Source of the DNA: Pseudomonas sp. B21-040
GTDB lineage: Bacteria > Pseudomonadota > Gammaproteobacteria > Pseudomonadales > Pseudomonadaceae
Direction of reading: 5' to 3'
DNA length: 64,000 bases
Assembly (NCBI RefSeq): GCF_024748695.1
Contig: NZ_CP087176.1
Coordinates: 2,597,501 to 2,661,500 of the forward strand
The notes beneath the pieces are model-generated. The model was not told the DNA's origin. It saw only the letters and a list, made by a program, of their open reading frames with translations, and did no database searches. The translations under genes and the position numbers were made by a program. This document shows positions 26,974 to 35,884 of the stretch, in pieces. Numbering within the stretch: position 1 is the stretch's first letter; every line of letters starts with the position of its first letter.

Positions 26974-28372
26974 CGAAATCCTCGCCGAGAATATTCAGAC
27001 CTACCTGGAGCGTAAAGACTTCGAGGTAACGGTCTGCCATTCTGCTGAAGATGCACTGGTGCAATTGGGAGCGTTCGCCCCTGACGTGGTGTTGACCGAC
27101 AACTCGTTGCCTGGCATGAGTGGTCACGACTTGATCCAGAAGCTGCGCGTCAGCGCGCCGGATCTGAAAGTGATCATGATGACCGGTTACGGCAATGTCG
27201 AAGATGCCGTGGTGGCGATGAAAGAGGGGGCTTTCCACTACGTCACTAAACCGGTGGCCTTGCCTGAGCTCAAGCTCTTGCTGGACAAGGCGCTGGCCAC
27301 TGATCGCATGGAGCGCACGTTGTCGTTCTATCAGGAGCGCGAGGCGCAGAAATCCGGCGTGCAGGCACTGATTGGTGAATCGGCGCCGATGCACTACCTG
27401 AAGAACACCATCGCCCAGTTGCTCGACGCCGAGCGGCGCATGGCCAACACCGACTTGCCGCCCGTATTGGTGGAGGGTGAGACCGGCACCGGTAAAGAAC
27501 TGGTGGCCCGCGCGCTGCACTTCGACGGCCCGCGCAGCAAAGGCCCGTTCATTGAATTCAACTGCGCATCGATCCCTTCCAATCTGGTGGAGTCGGAACT
27601 GTTCGGCCACGAGAAGGGCGCCTTTACCGATGCCAAGGACCGCCGTGTCGGTCTGGTGGAAGCGGCCGATGGTGGTACGTTGTTTCTTGATGAAATCGGT
27701 GAGATGGATTTGTTGCTGCAAGCCAAACTGCTGAAACTCTTGGAAGACCGGACCATTCGTCGGGTCGGTTCGGTGAAGGAGCGCAAGGTCGACTTGCGGG
27801 TGATCAGCGCCACTAACTGCAACCTCGAACAGATGGTGCAGCAGGGCAAGTTTCGCCGTGACTTGTTCTTCCGCCTGCGGATCATCTCCATCAAAGTGCC
27901 GCGCCTGTATGCCCGTGGCGAAGACATTCTGCTACTGGCCCGGCACTTTTTAGCCGTCCATGGCAAACGCTATGGCAAACCGAACCTGCATTTCAGTGAT
28001 CAGGCTGAAGAACTGCTGCTCAGCTATAGCTGGCCGGGCAACGTGCGTGAGTTGCGCAACATGCTTGAGCAAACCGTGCTGCTGGCGCAAAGCGACACCA
28101 TCGCCGCGCATCAGTTGAACGTCTGCCTCAGCCTGGTGGATGACCCGCCGATGTATCAGCATGAGCCGCAAAACCACGAACCACGCCCGATCTACAACGG
28201 CACTGAGTCGATGAACCTGCCTGAAGTCGAGCGCGACATGGTGCGCAAGATGCTCGACAAGACTGACTGGAACGTCACCAAGTCCGCACGGCTGCTGGGC
28301 CTGAGCCGAGACATGCTGCGTTACCGGATCGAAAAACTCGGCCTGGCACGTCCGGACAAACGCCAGTGGTAG
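26942..28372 (+). CDS. Sigma-54-dependent response regulator, MnxR-like
   Basis: This 476-residue NtrC-family activator has a receiver domain with acidic Asp10/Asp11 and phospho-acceptor Asp53 (LTDNSLPG), an AAA+ domain with Walker A (GETGTGKE), a sigma-54 contact loop reading GAFTDA at residues 226-231 rather than GAFTGA, Walker B (GGTLFLDEIGEM) and an arginine finger region, and a C-terminal Fis-type helix-turn-helix (WNVTKSARLLGLSRDMLRYRI). It overlaps the kinase gene. With sigma-54 it probably activates the oxidase promoter at 21476 and perhaps the operon at 19609. A GGAGGGG site precedes the ATG. Confidence 0.82.
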   Translation: MEHSILLVEDDEILAENIQTYLERKDFEVTVCHSAEDALVQLGAFAPDVVLTDNSLPGMSGHDLIQKLRVSAPDLKVIMMTGYGNVEDAVVAMKEGAFHYVTKPVALPELKLLLDKALATDRMERTLSFYQEREAQKSGVQALIGESAPMHYLKNTIAQLLDAERRMANTDLPPVLVEGETGTGKELVARALHFDGPRSKGPFIEFNCASIPSNLVESELFGHEKGAFTDAKDRRVGLVEAADGGTLFLDEIGEMDLLLQAKLLKLLEDRTIRRVGSVKERKVDLRVISATNCNLEQMVQQGKFRRDLFFRLRIISIKVPRLYARGEDILLLARHFLAVHGKRYGKPNLHFSDQAEELLLSYSWPGNVRELRNMLEQTVLLAQSDTIAAHQLNVCLSLVDDPPMYQHEPQNHEPRPIYNGTESMNLPEVERDMVRKMLDKTDWNVTKSARLLGLSRDMLRYRIEKLGLARPDKRQW

Positions 28373-28385
28373 GCATTGACCTGTG

Positions 28386-28763
28386 TTACAAGGCGGGGCC
28401 CTGGCGCAGGCATGACAACATGCAGCTCGGGTCCTCGACTTCCTGGTTCACGTAGACGCCGTGTTCCTCGTCGTAGGTGCGAATGAACACTCGCACCGAC
28501 GCGTCCGCCACCGTCGGCAAGCGGGAGTCGTGGAACACGTGCTGACTCGACACCGGGATGAACGTTTGTGGAGAAGACGAAATGTACGCGCCCGGCGGAA
28601 CAATGCTCATGGAGGGCGGCACCGGGTGGGAAAAGGGTTGATCCTTCCCGTAATAGTTGAATTCACTGCTTGATTGGTCGGTTTCCATCAGGCTGTCATC
28701 CGCGTGCACGCCGGTGGCGACCAGGCAAAGGGCAAGCAACAGCGTTTGTTCGAACGTCTTCAT
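28386..28763 (-). CDS. Small secreted protein of unknown function
   Basis: The 125-residue protein has a clear signal peptide (residues 1-21, ending GVHA-DDS) and a mature part with Pro-rich stretches (FSHPVPPSMSIVPPG), a beta-type segment (VRVFIRTYDEEHGVYVNQEVE) and two cysteines near the end (PSCMLSCLR). I do not recognise the family. It is convergent with the response regulator, 13 bases from its stop. The acidic mature N-terminus DDSLMETD is similar to that of the CsgB-like protein (DDLMENDD), which may or may not be meaningful. ATG at 28763 is chosen for the signal peptide; the frame extends to 28808. Confidence 0.6.
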   Translation of the reverse strand: MKTFEQTLLLALCLVATGVHADDSLMETDQSSSEFNYYGKDQPFSHPVPPSMSIVPPGAYISSSPQTFIPVSSQHVFHDSRLPTVADASVRVFIRTYDEEHGVYVNQEVEDPSCMLSCLRQGPAL

Positions 28764-28906
28764 GGCAACACCTGCGAAGTCGGATTTCCCGTGTTTCCCC
28801 AAGGTCATTAACTATAGCGCTCCCGTGTAAAAAACGTCCGTGAGGCGCCGATTGCGGCTGGTCGCACAAGCCCTCAAACCCGGCGACACGCGGCCCATCT
28901 ACACAT

Positions 28907-29809
28907 TTACAACCCCCATCCCTCCCTCACAGCCTTGCGAATCCCCTCCAGCAACATCGCAAACGCCGGGTTGTCATTGTTCTCGCGCCAGATCAAATGC
29001 AGCTCGCTCTGTACGCCTTCCCCCAGATCGATATCCCGAAACACCACGTTCTTGAACACCACGCTGGTGGCGCAGCGAGGGACCAGGGCCAGGCCCATTC
29101 CGGCGTTGACCAGCGCCAGAATCGTCAGTGACGAACCGAGCCATTGCACGTATTCCGGAGCGACGCGGGCTGAGCGCAGCATGCCGGTCAATAGTTCGTT
29201 GAAGGGCGGGTAGGCGGCGTGGGAGTACATCAGGAACGGTTGCGCGTCGAGGTCTTTGACGGACACGGTTTCGGCACTGGCCAGCGGGTGGCGACTGGGG
29301 ACGGCCAAGACAAAGGGCTCGCGCACCAGGCACTCGGTGGCGTAACCCGGTTCCAGCAAGGGCGCGCGGACGATACCCAGATCGATACGCCGGGCGCGAA
29401 GGGCTTCGTGCTGCTGGTAGGTGTTCATCTCCGCCAGATCGATTTTGACGTGGGGTTGTTTGAGCCGTGCTTCGGCTATGACCTTGGGCAGGAACTCGTA
29501 CACGGCGCTGCCCACGAAGCTGATGTTGACCGAACCAATGTCGCCTTCGGCAAAACGCCGGGCAGTGACGGCGGCTTGCTGGGCGCGCTCCAGCAAGTTC
29601 TGCGCTTCGATGAAGAAGGCGCGGCCGGCGGCGGTGAGGGCGACGCTGCGGGTGGAGCGGGTGAACAACTCGACACCCAGGTGATGCTCCAACAATTGGA
29701 TCTGTCGACTCAGGGGCGGTTGAGTCATGTTCAGTCGTTCGGCGGCACGACGGAAGTTGAGTTCAGTGGCCACGGTGGTGAAGCAGCGCAGTTGGGTCAG
29801 TTCGAACAT
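28907..29809 (-). CDS. LysR-type regulator of the divergent glucarate operon
   Basis: The 300-residue protein has an N-terminal winged helix-turn-helix (FTTVATELNFRRAAERLNMTQPPLSRQIQLLE) and a LysR effector domain (SVNISFVGSAVYEFLP, DLGIVRAPL, VNAGMGLALVPR). ATG at 29809 starts a family-length protein; the same frame runs open to 31273 over the opposite strand but that part is only a shadow. It is divergent from the transporter-dehydratase pair with a 105-base gap, the usual LysR arrangement, so it probably responds to glucarate or galactarate. Confidence 0.85.
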   Translation of the reverse strand: MFELTQLRCFTTVATELNFRRAAERLNMTQPPLSRQIQLLEHHLGVELFTRSTRSVALTAAGRAFFIEAQNLLERAQQAAVTARRFAEGDIGSVNISFVGSAVYEFLPKVIAEARLKQPHVKIDLAEMNTYQQHEALRARRIDLGIVRAPLLEPGYATECLVREPFVLAVPSRHPLASAETVSVKDLDAQPFLMYSHAAYPPFNELLTGMLRSARVAPEYVQWLGSSLTILALVNAGMGLALVPRCATSVVFKNVVFRDIDLGEGVQSELHLIWRENNDNPAFAMLLEGIRKAVREGWGL

Positions 29810-29914
29810 TGATCTAATCCGGGTATCAATCGAATGCCAGTTTAGATTAGACGGGATCAATTGCCGCGTCCATGATCGGTTCGTCCCTAAAAAAACAATG
29901 TCGGGAGTCGCCCT

Positions 29915-31312
29915 TTGAAAACCCTCCAGAGTCCGCCGGACCCGAATGTGCTTGCCCGCGCCGCGGCCAAGGTGAAGCGCCATGTGTTGCCGCTGTTTGT
30001 GGTGATGTTCATCGTCAACTACATCGACCGGGTCAACATCGGCTTCGTACGCAGCCACATGGAAACCGACCTGGGCATCGGCGCAGCGGCCTATGGCCTG
30101 GGCGCCGGGCTGTTCTTCATCGGTTACGCGATATTCGAAGTACCCTCCAACATGCTGCTGCAGCGTTACGGTGCTCGTGCCTGGTTGACGCGCATCATGT
30201 TCACTTGGGGCGCAGCTGCCATGGCCATGGCCTTCGTGCGTGGCGAAACCAGCTTCTATGTACTGCGCTTCATTCTCGGCGCGGCCGAAGCGGGTTTTTT
30301 TCCGGGCATCATTTACTACTTCACCCAGTGGCTGCCGTCGACTGAACGGGGCAAAGCCATGGCGATCTTTCTCAGCGGTTCGGCCATTGCTTCGGTCATT
30401 TCCGGCCCGGTGTCCGGTGCGCTGCTGAACGTCAGCGGTTTCAGCCTGCATGGCTGGCAGTGGATGTTCCTGATTGAAGGCTTCGCCTCCATCGTCCTGT
30501 GCGGTTTTGTCTGGTCCTGGCTGCAATCCCATCCGCGTGAAGCGAAATGGCTGAGCGTCGAAGAAAAAGACGCCCTGACTGGCGCCATCGCGCTGGAACA
30601 GCAAGCTCGCGAAGCCGCGCAGACGATCAAGCCGTCGATGTTCAAACTGCTGGCCGACAAGCAAATTGCCCTGTTCTGTTTTATCTACTTTTCCATTGCC
30701 CTGACCATCTATGGCGCCACGTTCTGGCTGCCGAGCATGATCAAAAAAATGGGCAACCTCGGTGACTTCCAGGTCGGCCTGTTCAACTCGATACCGTGGC
30801 TGATTTCCATCGTCGCGATGTATGGCTTCGCCGCCATGGCCAGCAAGTGGAAATACCAGCAGGCCTGGGTGGCGTTGACGCTGGTGATTGCGGCGTTCGG
30901 CATGTTCATGTCGACCACCGGCGGACCGATCTTCGCCTTTGTCGCCATCTGTTTTGCGGCCATTGGTTTCAAGGCCGCCTCGGCGTTGTTCTGGCCGATT
31001 CCGCAAGGCTATCTGGATGCGCGCATCGCCGCGGCGGTGATCGCCCTGATCAACTCCATCGGCAACCTGGGTGGTTTCGTGGCCCCGACGGCGTTCGGTT
31101 TTCTCGAACAAAAAACCGGGTCTATCGAGGGTGGGCTTTACGGCCTGGCCGCCACATCCCTGGTCGCGGCCGTGGTGATCTTTTTCGCTCGCACGGCCCC
31201 TCGTGGCGACGCCTTGCGCTCGCTGAACGGCAAACCCGCGGAGGACGCCGCCTGCAAAACATCCACCAGTCAACCCGCCTTGAGTTCAGGTTCAAAGGGA
31301 GCAGCCTCTTGA
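29915..31312 (+). CDS. gudP: MFS transporter, glucarate/galactarate (GudP) type
   Basis: This 465-residue protein of the major facilitator superfamily has about 12 membrane segments and anion:cation symporter features (FVVMFIVNYIDRVNIGF, GRR-like loop YGARAWLTRIMFTWG, LGAAEAGFFPGIIYY). It probably imports glucarate by proton symport. The likely start is TTG at 29915, preceded by a GGGAG site at 29902-29907; no ATG is suitably placed. Its stop overlaps the TTG start of the dehydratase gene, so the two are coupled. Substrate is inferred from the neighbour. Confidence 0.8.
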   Translation: MKTLQSPPDPNVLARAAAKVKRHVLPLFVVMFIVNYIDRVNIGFVRSHMETDLGIGAAAYGLGAGLFFIGYAIFEVPSNMLLQRYGARAWLTRIMFTWGAAAMAMAFVRGETSFYVLRFILGAAEAGFFPGIIYYFTQWLPSTERGKAMAIFLSGSAIASVISGPVSGALLNVSGFSLHGWQWMFLIEGFASIVLCGFVWSWLQSHPREAKWLSVEEKDALTGAIALEQQAREAAQTIKPSMFKLLADKQIALFCFIYFSIALTIYGATFWLPSMIKKMGNLGDFQVGLFNSIPWLISIVAMYGFAAMASKWKYQQAWVALTLVIAAFGMFMSTTGGPIFAFVAICFAAIGFKAASALFWPIPQGYLDARIAAAVIALINSIGNLGGFVAPTAFGFLEQKTGSIEGGLYGLAATSLVAAVVIFFARTAPRGDALRSLNGKPAEDAACKTSTSQPALSSGSKGAAS

Positions 31313-32583
31313 AAATCAAACGAGTCACCGTCACCCCCATCGCTTTCCGTGATCCGCCACTGCTCAATGCCAGTGGTATCCACGAGCCGTTCGCGCTGCG
31401 CTCGATCATCGAGATCGAGAGCGACAATGGCTACATTGGCCTGGGTGAGAGCTACGGCGACGCTCCGGCGCTGGCGATCCAGCAGCAATTGCAAGACAAG
31501 CTGATCGGCCTCGACCCGTTCAACCTCAATCAGCTGCGCGCCATCGTCCAGGCCACCGTGGCGGCGAACAAACCGGCGAGCATCGCCGGCGCGGAACTGG
31601 CGCCCGGTTCTCACGCCAGCAAAGCGGTGAGCAACGCGTATTCGGCGTTCGAAGTGGCGTTCCTGGATTTGCAGGCGCACTCGCTGAACGTGCCGTTGGT
31701 GGACTTGCTCGGCGGTGCGATCCGTGACGAGATTCCGTTCAGCGCCTACCTGTTTTTCAAGTACGCCCAGCACATTGATTCGCCTTACAAGCCCGACAGC
31801 TGGGGGGAAGCGCTGAACGAAGAACAGATCGTCGCCCAGGCTCGGCGCATGATCGAGACCTATGGTTTCAAGAGCATCAAGCTCAAGGCTGGCGCGCTGG
31901 AGCCGGAGCATGAAGTGGCGTGCATCAAGGCGCTGAAAAAGGCCTTCCCGGGTTACCCGCTGCGGATCGATCCGAACGCTAACTGGTCCCTGGAAACCTC
32001 GATTCGCATGGCTGAATTGCTGGGCGACGACCTGCAATATTACGAAGACCCGACGCCGGGCCTGGAAGGGATGTCCGAACTGCACAAACGCACCGGCCTG
32101 CCGCTGGCGACCAACATGGTGGTGACTGATTTCGATGAATTCCGCCGCAGTGTGGCCTTGAACAGTGTGCAGATCGTTCTTGCCGATCACCACTATTGGG
32201 GCGGCCTGCGCGACACCCAGGCGCTGGCGAAAATGTGCCAGACCTTTGGTTTGGGCGTGTCCATGCATTCCAATTCGCACCTGGGCATCAGCCTGATGGC
32301 CATGGCCCACGTCGCCGCGTCGGTGCCGAATCTCGATTACGCCTGCGACACGCATTACCCGTGGCAGGAGCCGGACGAAGAAGTGATCAAGGGCGGCAAG
32401 CTGCCGATCGTCGATGGTTGCGTGAAAATCACCCGCGCGCCGGGGTTGGGCCTGGAGCTGGATCACGATCAACTCGGCAAACTGCATGACCAATACCTGA
32501 CGTGCGGCATTCGCCAGCGCGATGATGTGAAACAGATGCAGCGTTACAAACCGGAGTGGAAAACCGTCAAGCCACGTTTTTGA
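31309..32583 (+). CDS. gudD: Glucarate dehydratase, enolase superfamily
   Basis: The 424-residue protein has the mandelate racemase/glucarate dehydratase signatures: GYIGLGESYGD near the N-terminus, a catalytic KxK (SIKLKAG), metal-binding acids in RIDPNANW and YYEDPTPG, and the His loop MHSNSHLGISLMAM. It converts D-glucarate (and L-idarate) to 5-keto-4-deoxyglucarate. The start is TTG at 31309, overlapping the transporter stop, with an AAAGGGA site upstream. Length matches GudD (about 446) closely enough, slightly short at the N-terminus. Confidence 0.88.
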   Translation: MKIKRVTVTPIAFRDPPLLNASGIHEPFALRSIIEIESDNGYIGLGESYGDAPALAIQQQLQDKLIGLDPFNLNQLRAIVQATVAANKPASIAGAELAPGSHASKAVSNAYSAFEVAFLDLQAHSLNVPLVDLLGGAIRDEIPFSAYLFFKYAQHIDSPYKPDSWGEALNEEQIVAQARRMIETYGFKSIKLKAGALEPEHEVACIKALKKAFPGYPLRIDPNANWSLETSIRMAELLGDDLQYYEDPTPGLEGMSELHKRTGLPLATNMVVTDFDEFRRSVALNSVQIVLADHHYWGGLRDTQALAKMCQTFGLGVSMHSNSHLGISLMAMAHVAASVPNLDYACDTHYPWQEPDEEVIKGGKLPIVDGCVKITRAPGLGLELDHDQLGKLHDQYLTCGIRQRDDVKQMQRYKPEWKTVKPRF

Positions 32584-32601
32584 AATCTAGCTAACAGTGG
32601 C

Positions 32602-32629
32602 TTTCAGTGAGCCGAGAGGTTCACTGAAA
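32602..32629 (+). terminator. Hairpin after the glucarate operon
   Basis: A 9-base stem (TTTCAGTGA with TCACTGAAA) and a 10-base loop lie 18 bases after the gudD stop. The following sequence (ACCCCGGTTTG) has no strong T run, so termination may be inefficient or rely on the nearby REP sequence. Confidence 0.55.
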
Positions 32630-32654
32630 ACCCCGGTTTGTGACCACCAAAAAA

Positions 32655-32684
32655 CCTGTGGGAGCGGGCTTGCCCGCGATGAGG
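32655..32684 (+). repeat. Single REP element
   Basis: The sequence contains the Pseudomonas REP core GTGGGAGCGGGCTTGCCCGC followed by GATGAGG. Related copies occur as inverted pairs at 34761, 40275 and 43146. It lies between convergent genes gudD and an AraC regulator. Confidence 0.85.
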
Positions 32685-32693
32685 TCCCACCTA

Positions 32694-33749
32694 TCAACAC
32701 ACCTCTGAAGGCTGCACCCACCGCGTCCGATACACCCCCGGCGCACACCCCAGCCAGCGCAGACAGGCGCGGTTGAAACTCTGCACATCGCTGTAGCCCA
32801 ACCGGTCGGAAATCTCCACCAACTCCAGGTCTGCCGCCTGCAACAAATCTTCCGCGCGGCAGCGCCGGTACTCATCCTGCAGCTGCGAAAAACTCCACCC
32901 CAGCGCCTTTAACCGGCGTGCCGCCGTGCGTTCCAGCAAATGATGGTCGTTACAAAACTGCTGCCAGTTGGCGCTGGCCAGATCGGCGATCAAATGGTCG
33001 CTGACTTGCTCCAGCAACGTAGGCTCGCTGTTGCGCCGGGTCTGTTCCAGCAACTCCACCAGTGTGTGTTCCAGCTCATGGTTGCCCGGCGTCAGCGCGG
33101 TCACGAACAACTGTCGGTCCAGGCGAATCGAAGGGTGCGGTTGTGCCCAATGCACCGGTGCGCGGAACGCCTGTTCGTGATCGGTCGGGTTGGCGGTCCT
33201 TGGCCACGCGAGGCCAACACTCAACACCGGATCACGTTCCAGGCCACTGGCGAGAAACTTGCGGCGCAGCATGCTGCACAGGCTGATGAGGATGTAATCG
33301 GTGGTCGCCGCACCGGCTTTCACGCTGCCGCAGTCGAGCAGGCGCAATTCCACACCGTCATCGCTGCGCACGATCTGGGCCTGGAAATGCCCGTTGAAGA
33401 ACGGGAAAAACCGCTCGAAATACGCGCAGGCACTTTCCAGTGACGCCGCCACGTCGAACAGGTAGGTCAGGCCGTTGGTGGCGGTGGAAACGAAGCGACG
33501 GCCCGCCGCCAGACCGATCAACGGGTCGCCGGTCTGCTCCAGCGCAAAAGTCCAGAAGCGCCGCGACAGGAACAGCGGAATGCGCATGAAGGGCGTGCGC
33601 AGCTCGAACAGGCTGCGTCGAAACAGACCTTCGAGGGTATCCCGGGCAACGCCTCGGGCCAGCAGTTCTTCGATGGCCGGCAGCAAGGTCGGCGCATAAA
33701 ACGCATTCGGTCTTGGTTGATGGGGCAGTCGCTGATCGCTTTTTGTCAT
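32694..33749 (-). CDS. AraC-family regulator with arabinose-binding-like N-terminal domain
   Basis: The 351-residue protein has an N-terminal domain of the type common in OruR/ArgR-like AraC regulators (PTLLPAIEELLARGV, DPLIGLAAGRRF, FFPFFNGHFQAQI) and a C-terminal helix-turn-helix pair (HHLLERTAARRLKALGWSFSQLQDEYRR; LVEISDRLGYSDVQSFNRACLRWLG). It is divergent from a LysR gene (71-base gap) and convergent with gudD. The target is unknown. Confidence 0.82.
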   Translation of the reverse strand: MTKSDQRLPHQPRPNAFYAPTLLPAIEELLARGVARDTLEGLFRRSLFELRTPFMRIPLFLSRRFWTFALEQTGDPLIGLAAGRRFVSTATNGLTYLFDVAASLESACAYFERFFPFFNGHFQAQIVRSDDGVELRLLDCGSVKAGAATTDYILISLCSMLRRKFLASGLERDPVLSVGLAWPRTANPTDHEQAFRAPVHWAQPHPSIRLDRQLFVTALTPGNHELEHTLVELLEQTRRNSEPTLLEQVSDHLIADLASANWQQFCNDHHLLERTAARRLKALGWSFSQLQDEYRRCRAEDLLQAADLELVEISDRLGYSDVQSFNRACLRWLGCAPGVYRTRWVQPSEVC

Positions 33750-33820
33750 GTAGGGCTCACAGCATGTTCCGGGACACTGGTTAGGCTGCTCGACGTTAAG
33801 CGATTTGCCGGAGCAAGACC

Positions 33821-34738
33821 ATGCTTGATTTACGCCAGCTCGACCTGAACTTGCTGCTCGCCTTCGATGCCATTTACCAGCAACGCAGCGTCACCCGTGC
33901 CGCCGAAGTGATGTGCCTGTCGCAACCGGCCATGAGCAATGCGCTGCGCCGCCTGCGCGAATTGTGTGGCGATCCGCTGTTCATCAAAAGCCGTCTGGGC
34001 GTGACGCCGACGCTGGTCGCGCACCGTTTGGCGGACTATGTGCGCGCCGCCCTGGAATCATTGCGCGATGGTTTGCGGATGATTCCGGCGGCGCGGCAGA
34101 ACAATCCGTTGTTACGCATCAGCTGCCTGGATTGCCTGCAACCGGTGCTGCTCGATGCCTTGCTCGAATCCCCCCAGGCCGACTGGCAGGTGCGCTATTT
34201 CCAGCCGCGCCGTCGCGATGCCTTGCAGGAGCTGGCCAGCGGCAAACTCGACATCCTCATCGACCTCGACCAACCGCTGGCCGGGCTCGCCGGGTTGCAC
34301 AAGCAGGTGTTGCCGGCCGACCATTACGTGTTTGCCTATGGCGCCGCGCTCAAGGAACCGCCGCGCACCCTGCAAGCCTTTCTTGAGCAACCGCAGATTC
34401 AGATTTCCAGCCGCCGCGACGGCCTCAGCCCGGTGGACTTGCACCTGGGCTTGAAAGGACTGCGCCGAACGATTGCGGTGAACACCCAAAGCACATTGGC
34501 CGCCAAGCTGATCGCGGATCGGCAGCCCTTCGGCATGAGCCTGCCAAGCCGGGTCGCCAGCGTACTCGGGCTTCAACAGGTGCCGTTGCCGCTGGACGAA
34601 TCGGTAGAACTGAAGCTGGCGCTGTACATCGAGGGCCGTTACCGCTTTGAACGCAGCCGTGAAGAAGCAATGCATTGCCTGCTGCGCGCCTTGGGTGAGC
34701 CGCGAGCGATGATGCAGTCATTTGCGCGTCGCGCCTGA
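33821..34738 (+). CDS. LysR-type regulator, NodD/NagR-like
   Basis: This 305-residue regulator begins RQLDLNLLLAFDAIYQQRSVTRAAEVMCLSQPAMSNALRRLREL, the N-terminus typical of the NodD/NahR subgroup that respond to aromatic or related inducers. The effector domain follows (LDILIDLDQPLAG). A GGAG site precedes the ATG. It is divergent from the AraC gene and convergent with another LysR gene across an inverted REP pair. Target unknown. Confidence 0.85.
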   Translation: MLDLRQLDLNLLLAFDAIYQQRSVTRAAEVMCLSQPAMSNALRRLRELCGDPLFIKSRLGVTPTLVAHRLADYVRAALESLRDGLRMIPAARQNNPLLRISCLDCLQPVLLDALLESPQADWQVRYFQPRRRDALQELASGKLDILIDLDQPLAGLAGLHKQVLPADHYVFAYGAALKEPPRTLQAFLEQPQIQISSRRDGLSPVDLHLGLKGLRRTIAVNTQSTLAAKLIADRQPFGMSLPSRVASVLGLQQVPLPLDESVELKLALYIEGRYRFERSREEAMHCLLRALGEPRAMMQSFARRA

Positions 34739-34760
34739 TTCAAAAGCAACGCAGAACCCC

Positions 34761-34851
34761 TGTAGGAGCCGAGCTTGCTCGCGATGAGGCCATAACATTC
34801 AGCCTCTATGTGACTGATATGCCGCCATCGCGAGCAAGCTCGGCTCCTACA
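34761..34851. repeat. Inverted REP pair (REPIN)
   Basis: Two inverted copies (about 34761-34786 and 34825-34851) of TGTAGGAGCCGAGCTTGCTC-type REP flank a 38-base spacer. They lie between convergent LysR genes and could fold into a long hairpin at both transcript ends. This is the GAGCCGAGC variant, different from the GTGGGAGCGGGC variant seen elsewhere in the window. Confidence 0.85.
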
Positions 34852-34863
34852 GGTTTTGCGGTG

Positions 34864-35790
34864 TTAGACCTGATCCACCGCGAGCAATCGCTGGTCCACC
34901 GCCAGGATCGCTTCCACCATCGCCAGCGCTGCCGGCGTCAAAGAATGACCGGGGCGGCTGACGATGCCGTAGTGCAACTGCAGGGCCGGGTCATCTCTGG
35001 GGATGTCGGTAAAGGTCAGCAAGTGGATATGCCCCTGGCTGGCCAGTTCATCGAGGGCTTCCATGGTCGCGATGCCGACGGCGTCGGAGTGCATGACCAC
35101 CCGGCGAATCGCATCGAATTGCGCGCATTCGACGCTGGGGTTGAAGTCCGGCTCGCCCTGCACATCGGCGAGGATCTTGCGAATCATCGGCGGAATCCGG
35201 GTGCCGACCACGGCGTAGTCGAGCAGGGCGCGAAGGGGCAGGCGTTCACCCGTCGCCAAGGGGTGGCCGACGCGGCAAAAAAATCGCCCGCGACGGGGCC
35301 GCAACAGTTGCACCTGATACTGCGGATCACCGGTGAAGTAACGCGAATCGGCCACCAGAAATTCGATCTGCTGTTCACGCAGCCACAGCGCCAGTTGCTC
35401 CCAGTCGCCCAGGTGAAAGCTGGTGCGAATCGCCGGGTGCGCTTGGATGAACTGCGCCAGCGCTTCAGGCACCAACAGTTGCGCCGGGTAAGGACCGCAG
35501 CCGAAGTGCAGTTCGCCGCCCGTCAGGCCGTTGTATTGAGTCAGCTCGTTGTGCAGCGCCTGGCTGCCGGCGAGCAAGCGCCTGGCGTGTTGCAACACCA
35601 GTTCGCCCTGGCCGGTCAGGCGGAACTCGCGGCTGCTGCGTTCCACCAGGGCACAGCCGAGGTCCCGCTCCAGGGTCTGGATGCTGCGACTGAAGGCCGG
35701 TTGGCTGAGATTGATCGCCTCGGCGGCGCGGCCAAAATTACGGTAATCGGCGAGCGCCACGAGGTGGCGAAGCTGGCGTAGGTCCATCAT
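34864..35790 (-). CDS. LysR-type regulator
   Basis: The 308-residue protein has a standard winged helix-turn-helix (LRHLVALADYRNFGRAAEAINLSQPAFSRSIQTLE) and effector domain (ELHFGCGPYPAQLLVPEAL, VVGTRIPPMIRKIL, MHSDAVGIATMEAL). Two ATG codons are adjacent at its start with AGGAG just upstream. It is divergent from an AraC gene by 94 bases. Its target is not evident; the DUF1302/DUF1329 cluster beyond the AraC gene is one possibility. Confidence 0.85.
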   Translation of the reverse strand: MMDLRQLRHLVALADYRNFGRAAEAINLSQPAFSRSIQTLERDLGCALVERSSREFRLTGQGELVLQHARRLLAGSQALHNELTQYNGLTGGELHFGCGPYPAQLLVPEALAQFIQAHPAIRTSFHLGDWEQLALWLREQQIEFLVADSRYFTGDPQYQVQLLRPRRGRFFCRVGHPLATGERLPLRALLDYAVVGTRIPPMIRKILADVQGEPDFNPSVECAQFDAIRRVVMHSDAVGIATMEALDELASQGHIHLLTFTDIPRDDPALQLHYGIVSRPGHSLTPAALAMVEAILAVDQRLLAVDQV

Positions 35791-35884
35791 GCGTCTCCTG
35801 CATTCCTGGAATACTTTTAATGCATTGGATCGATATCACGACCACTGGCATAACTACAACCCTGTTTACTCGTCGTAGCCTGCC

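Noticed and set aside
29810..31273. Extended N-terminus of the LysR regulator running over the transporter gene
   Set aside because: The family start is at 29809; the extension is antisense to the transporter and has no regulator homology.
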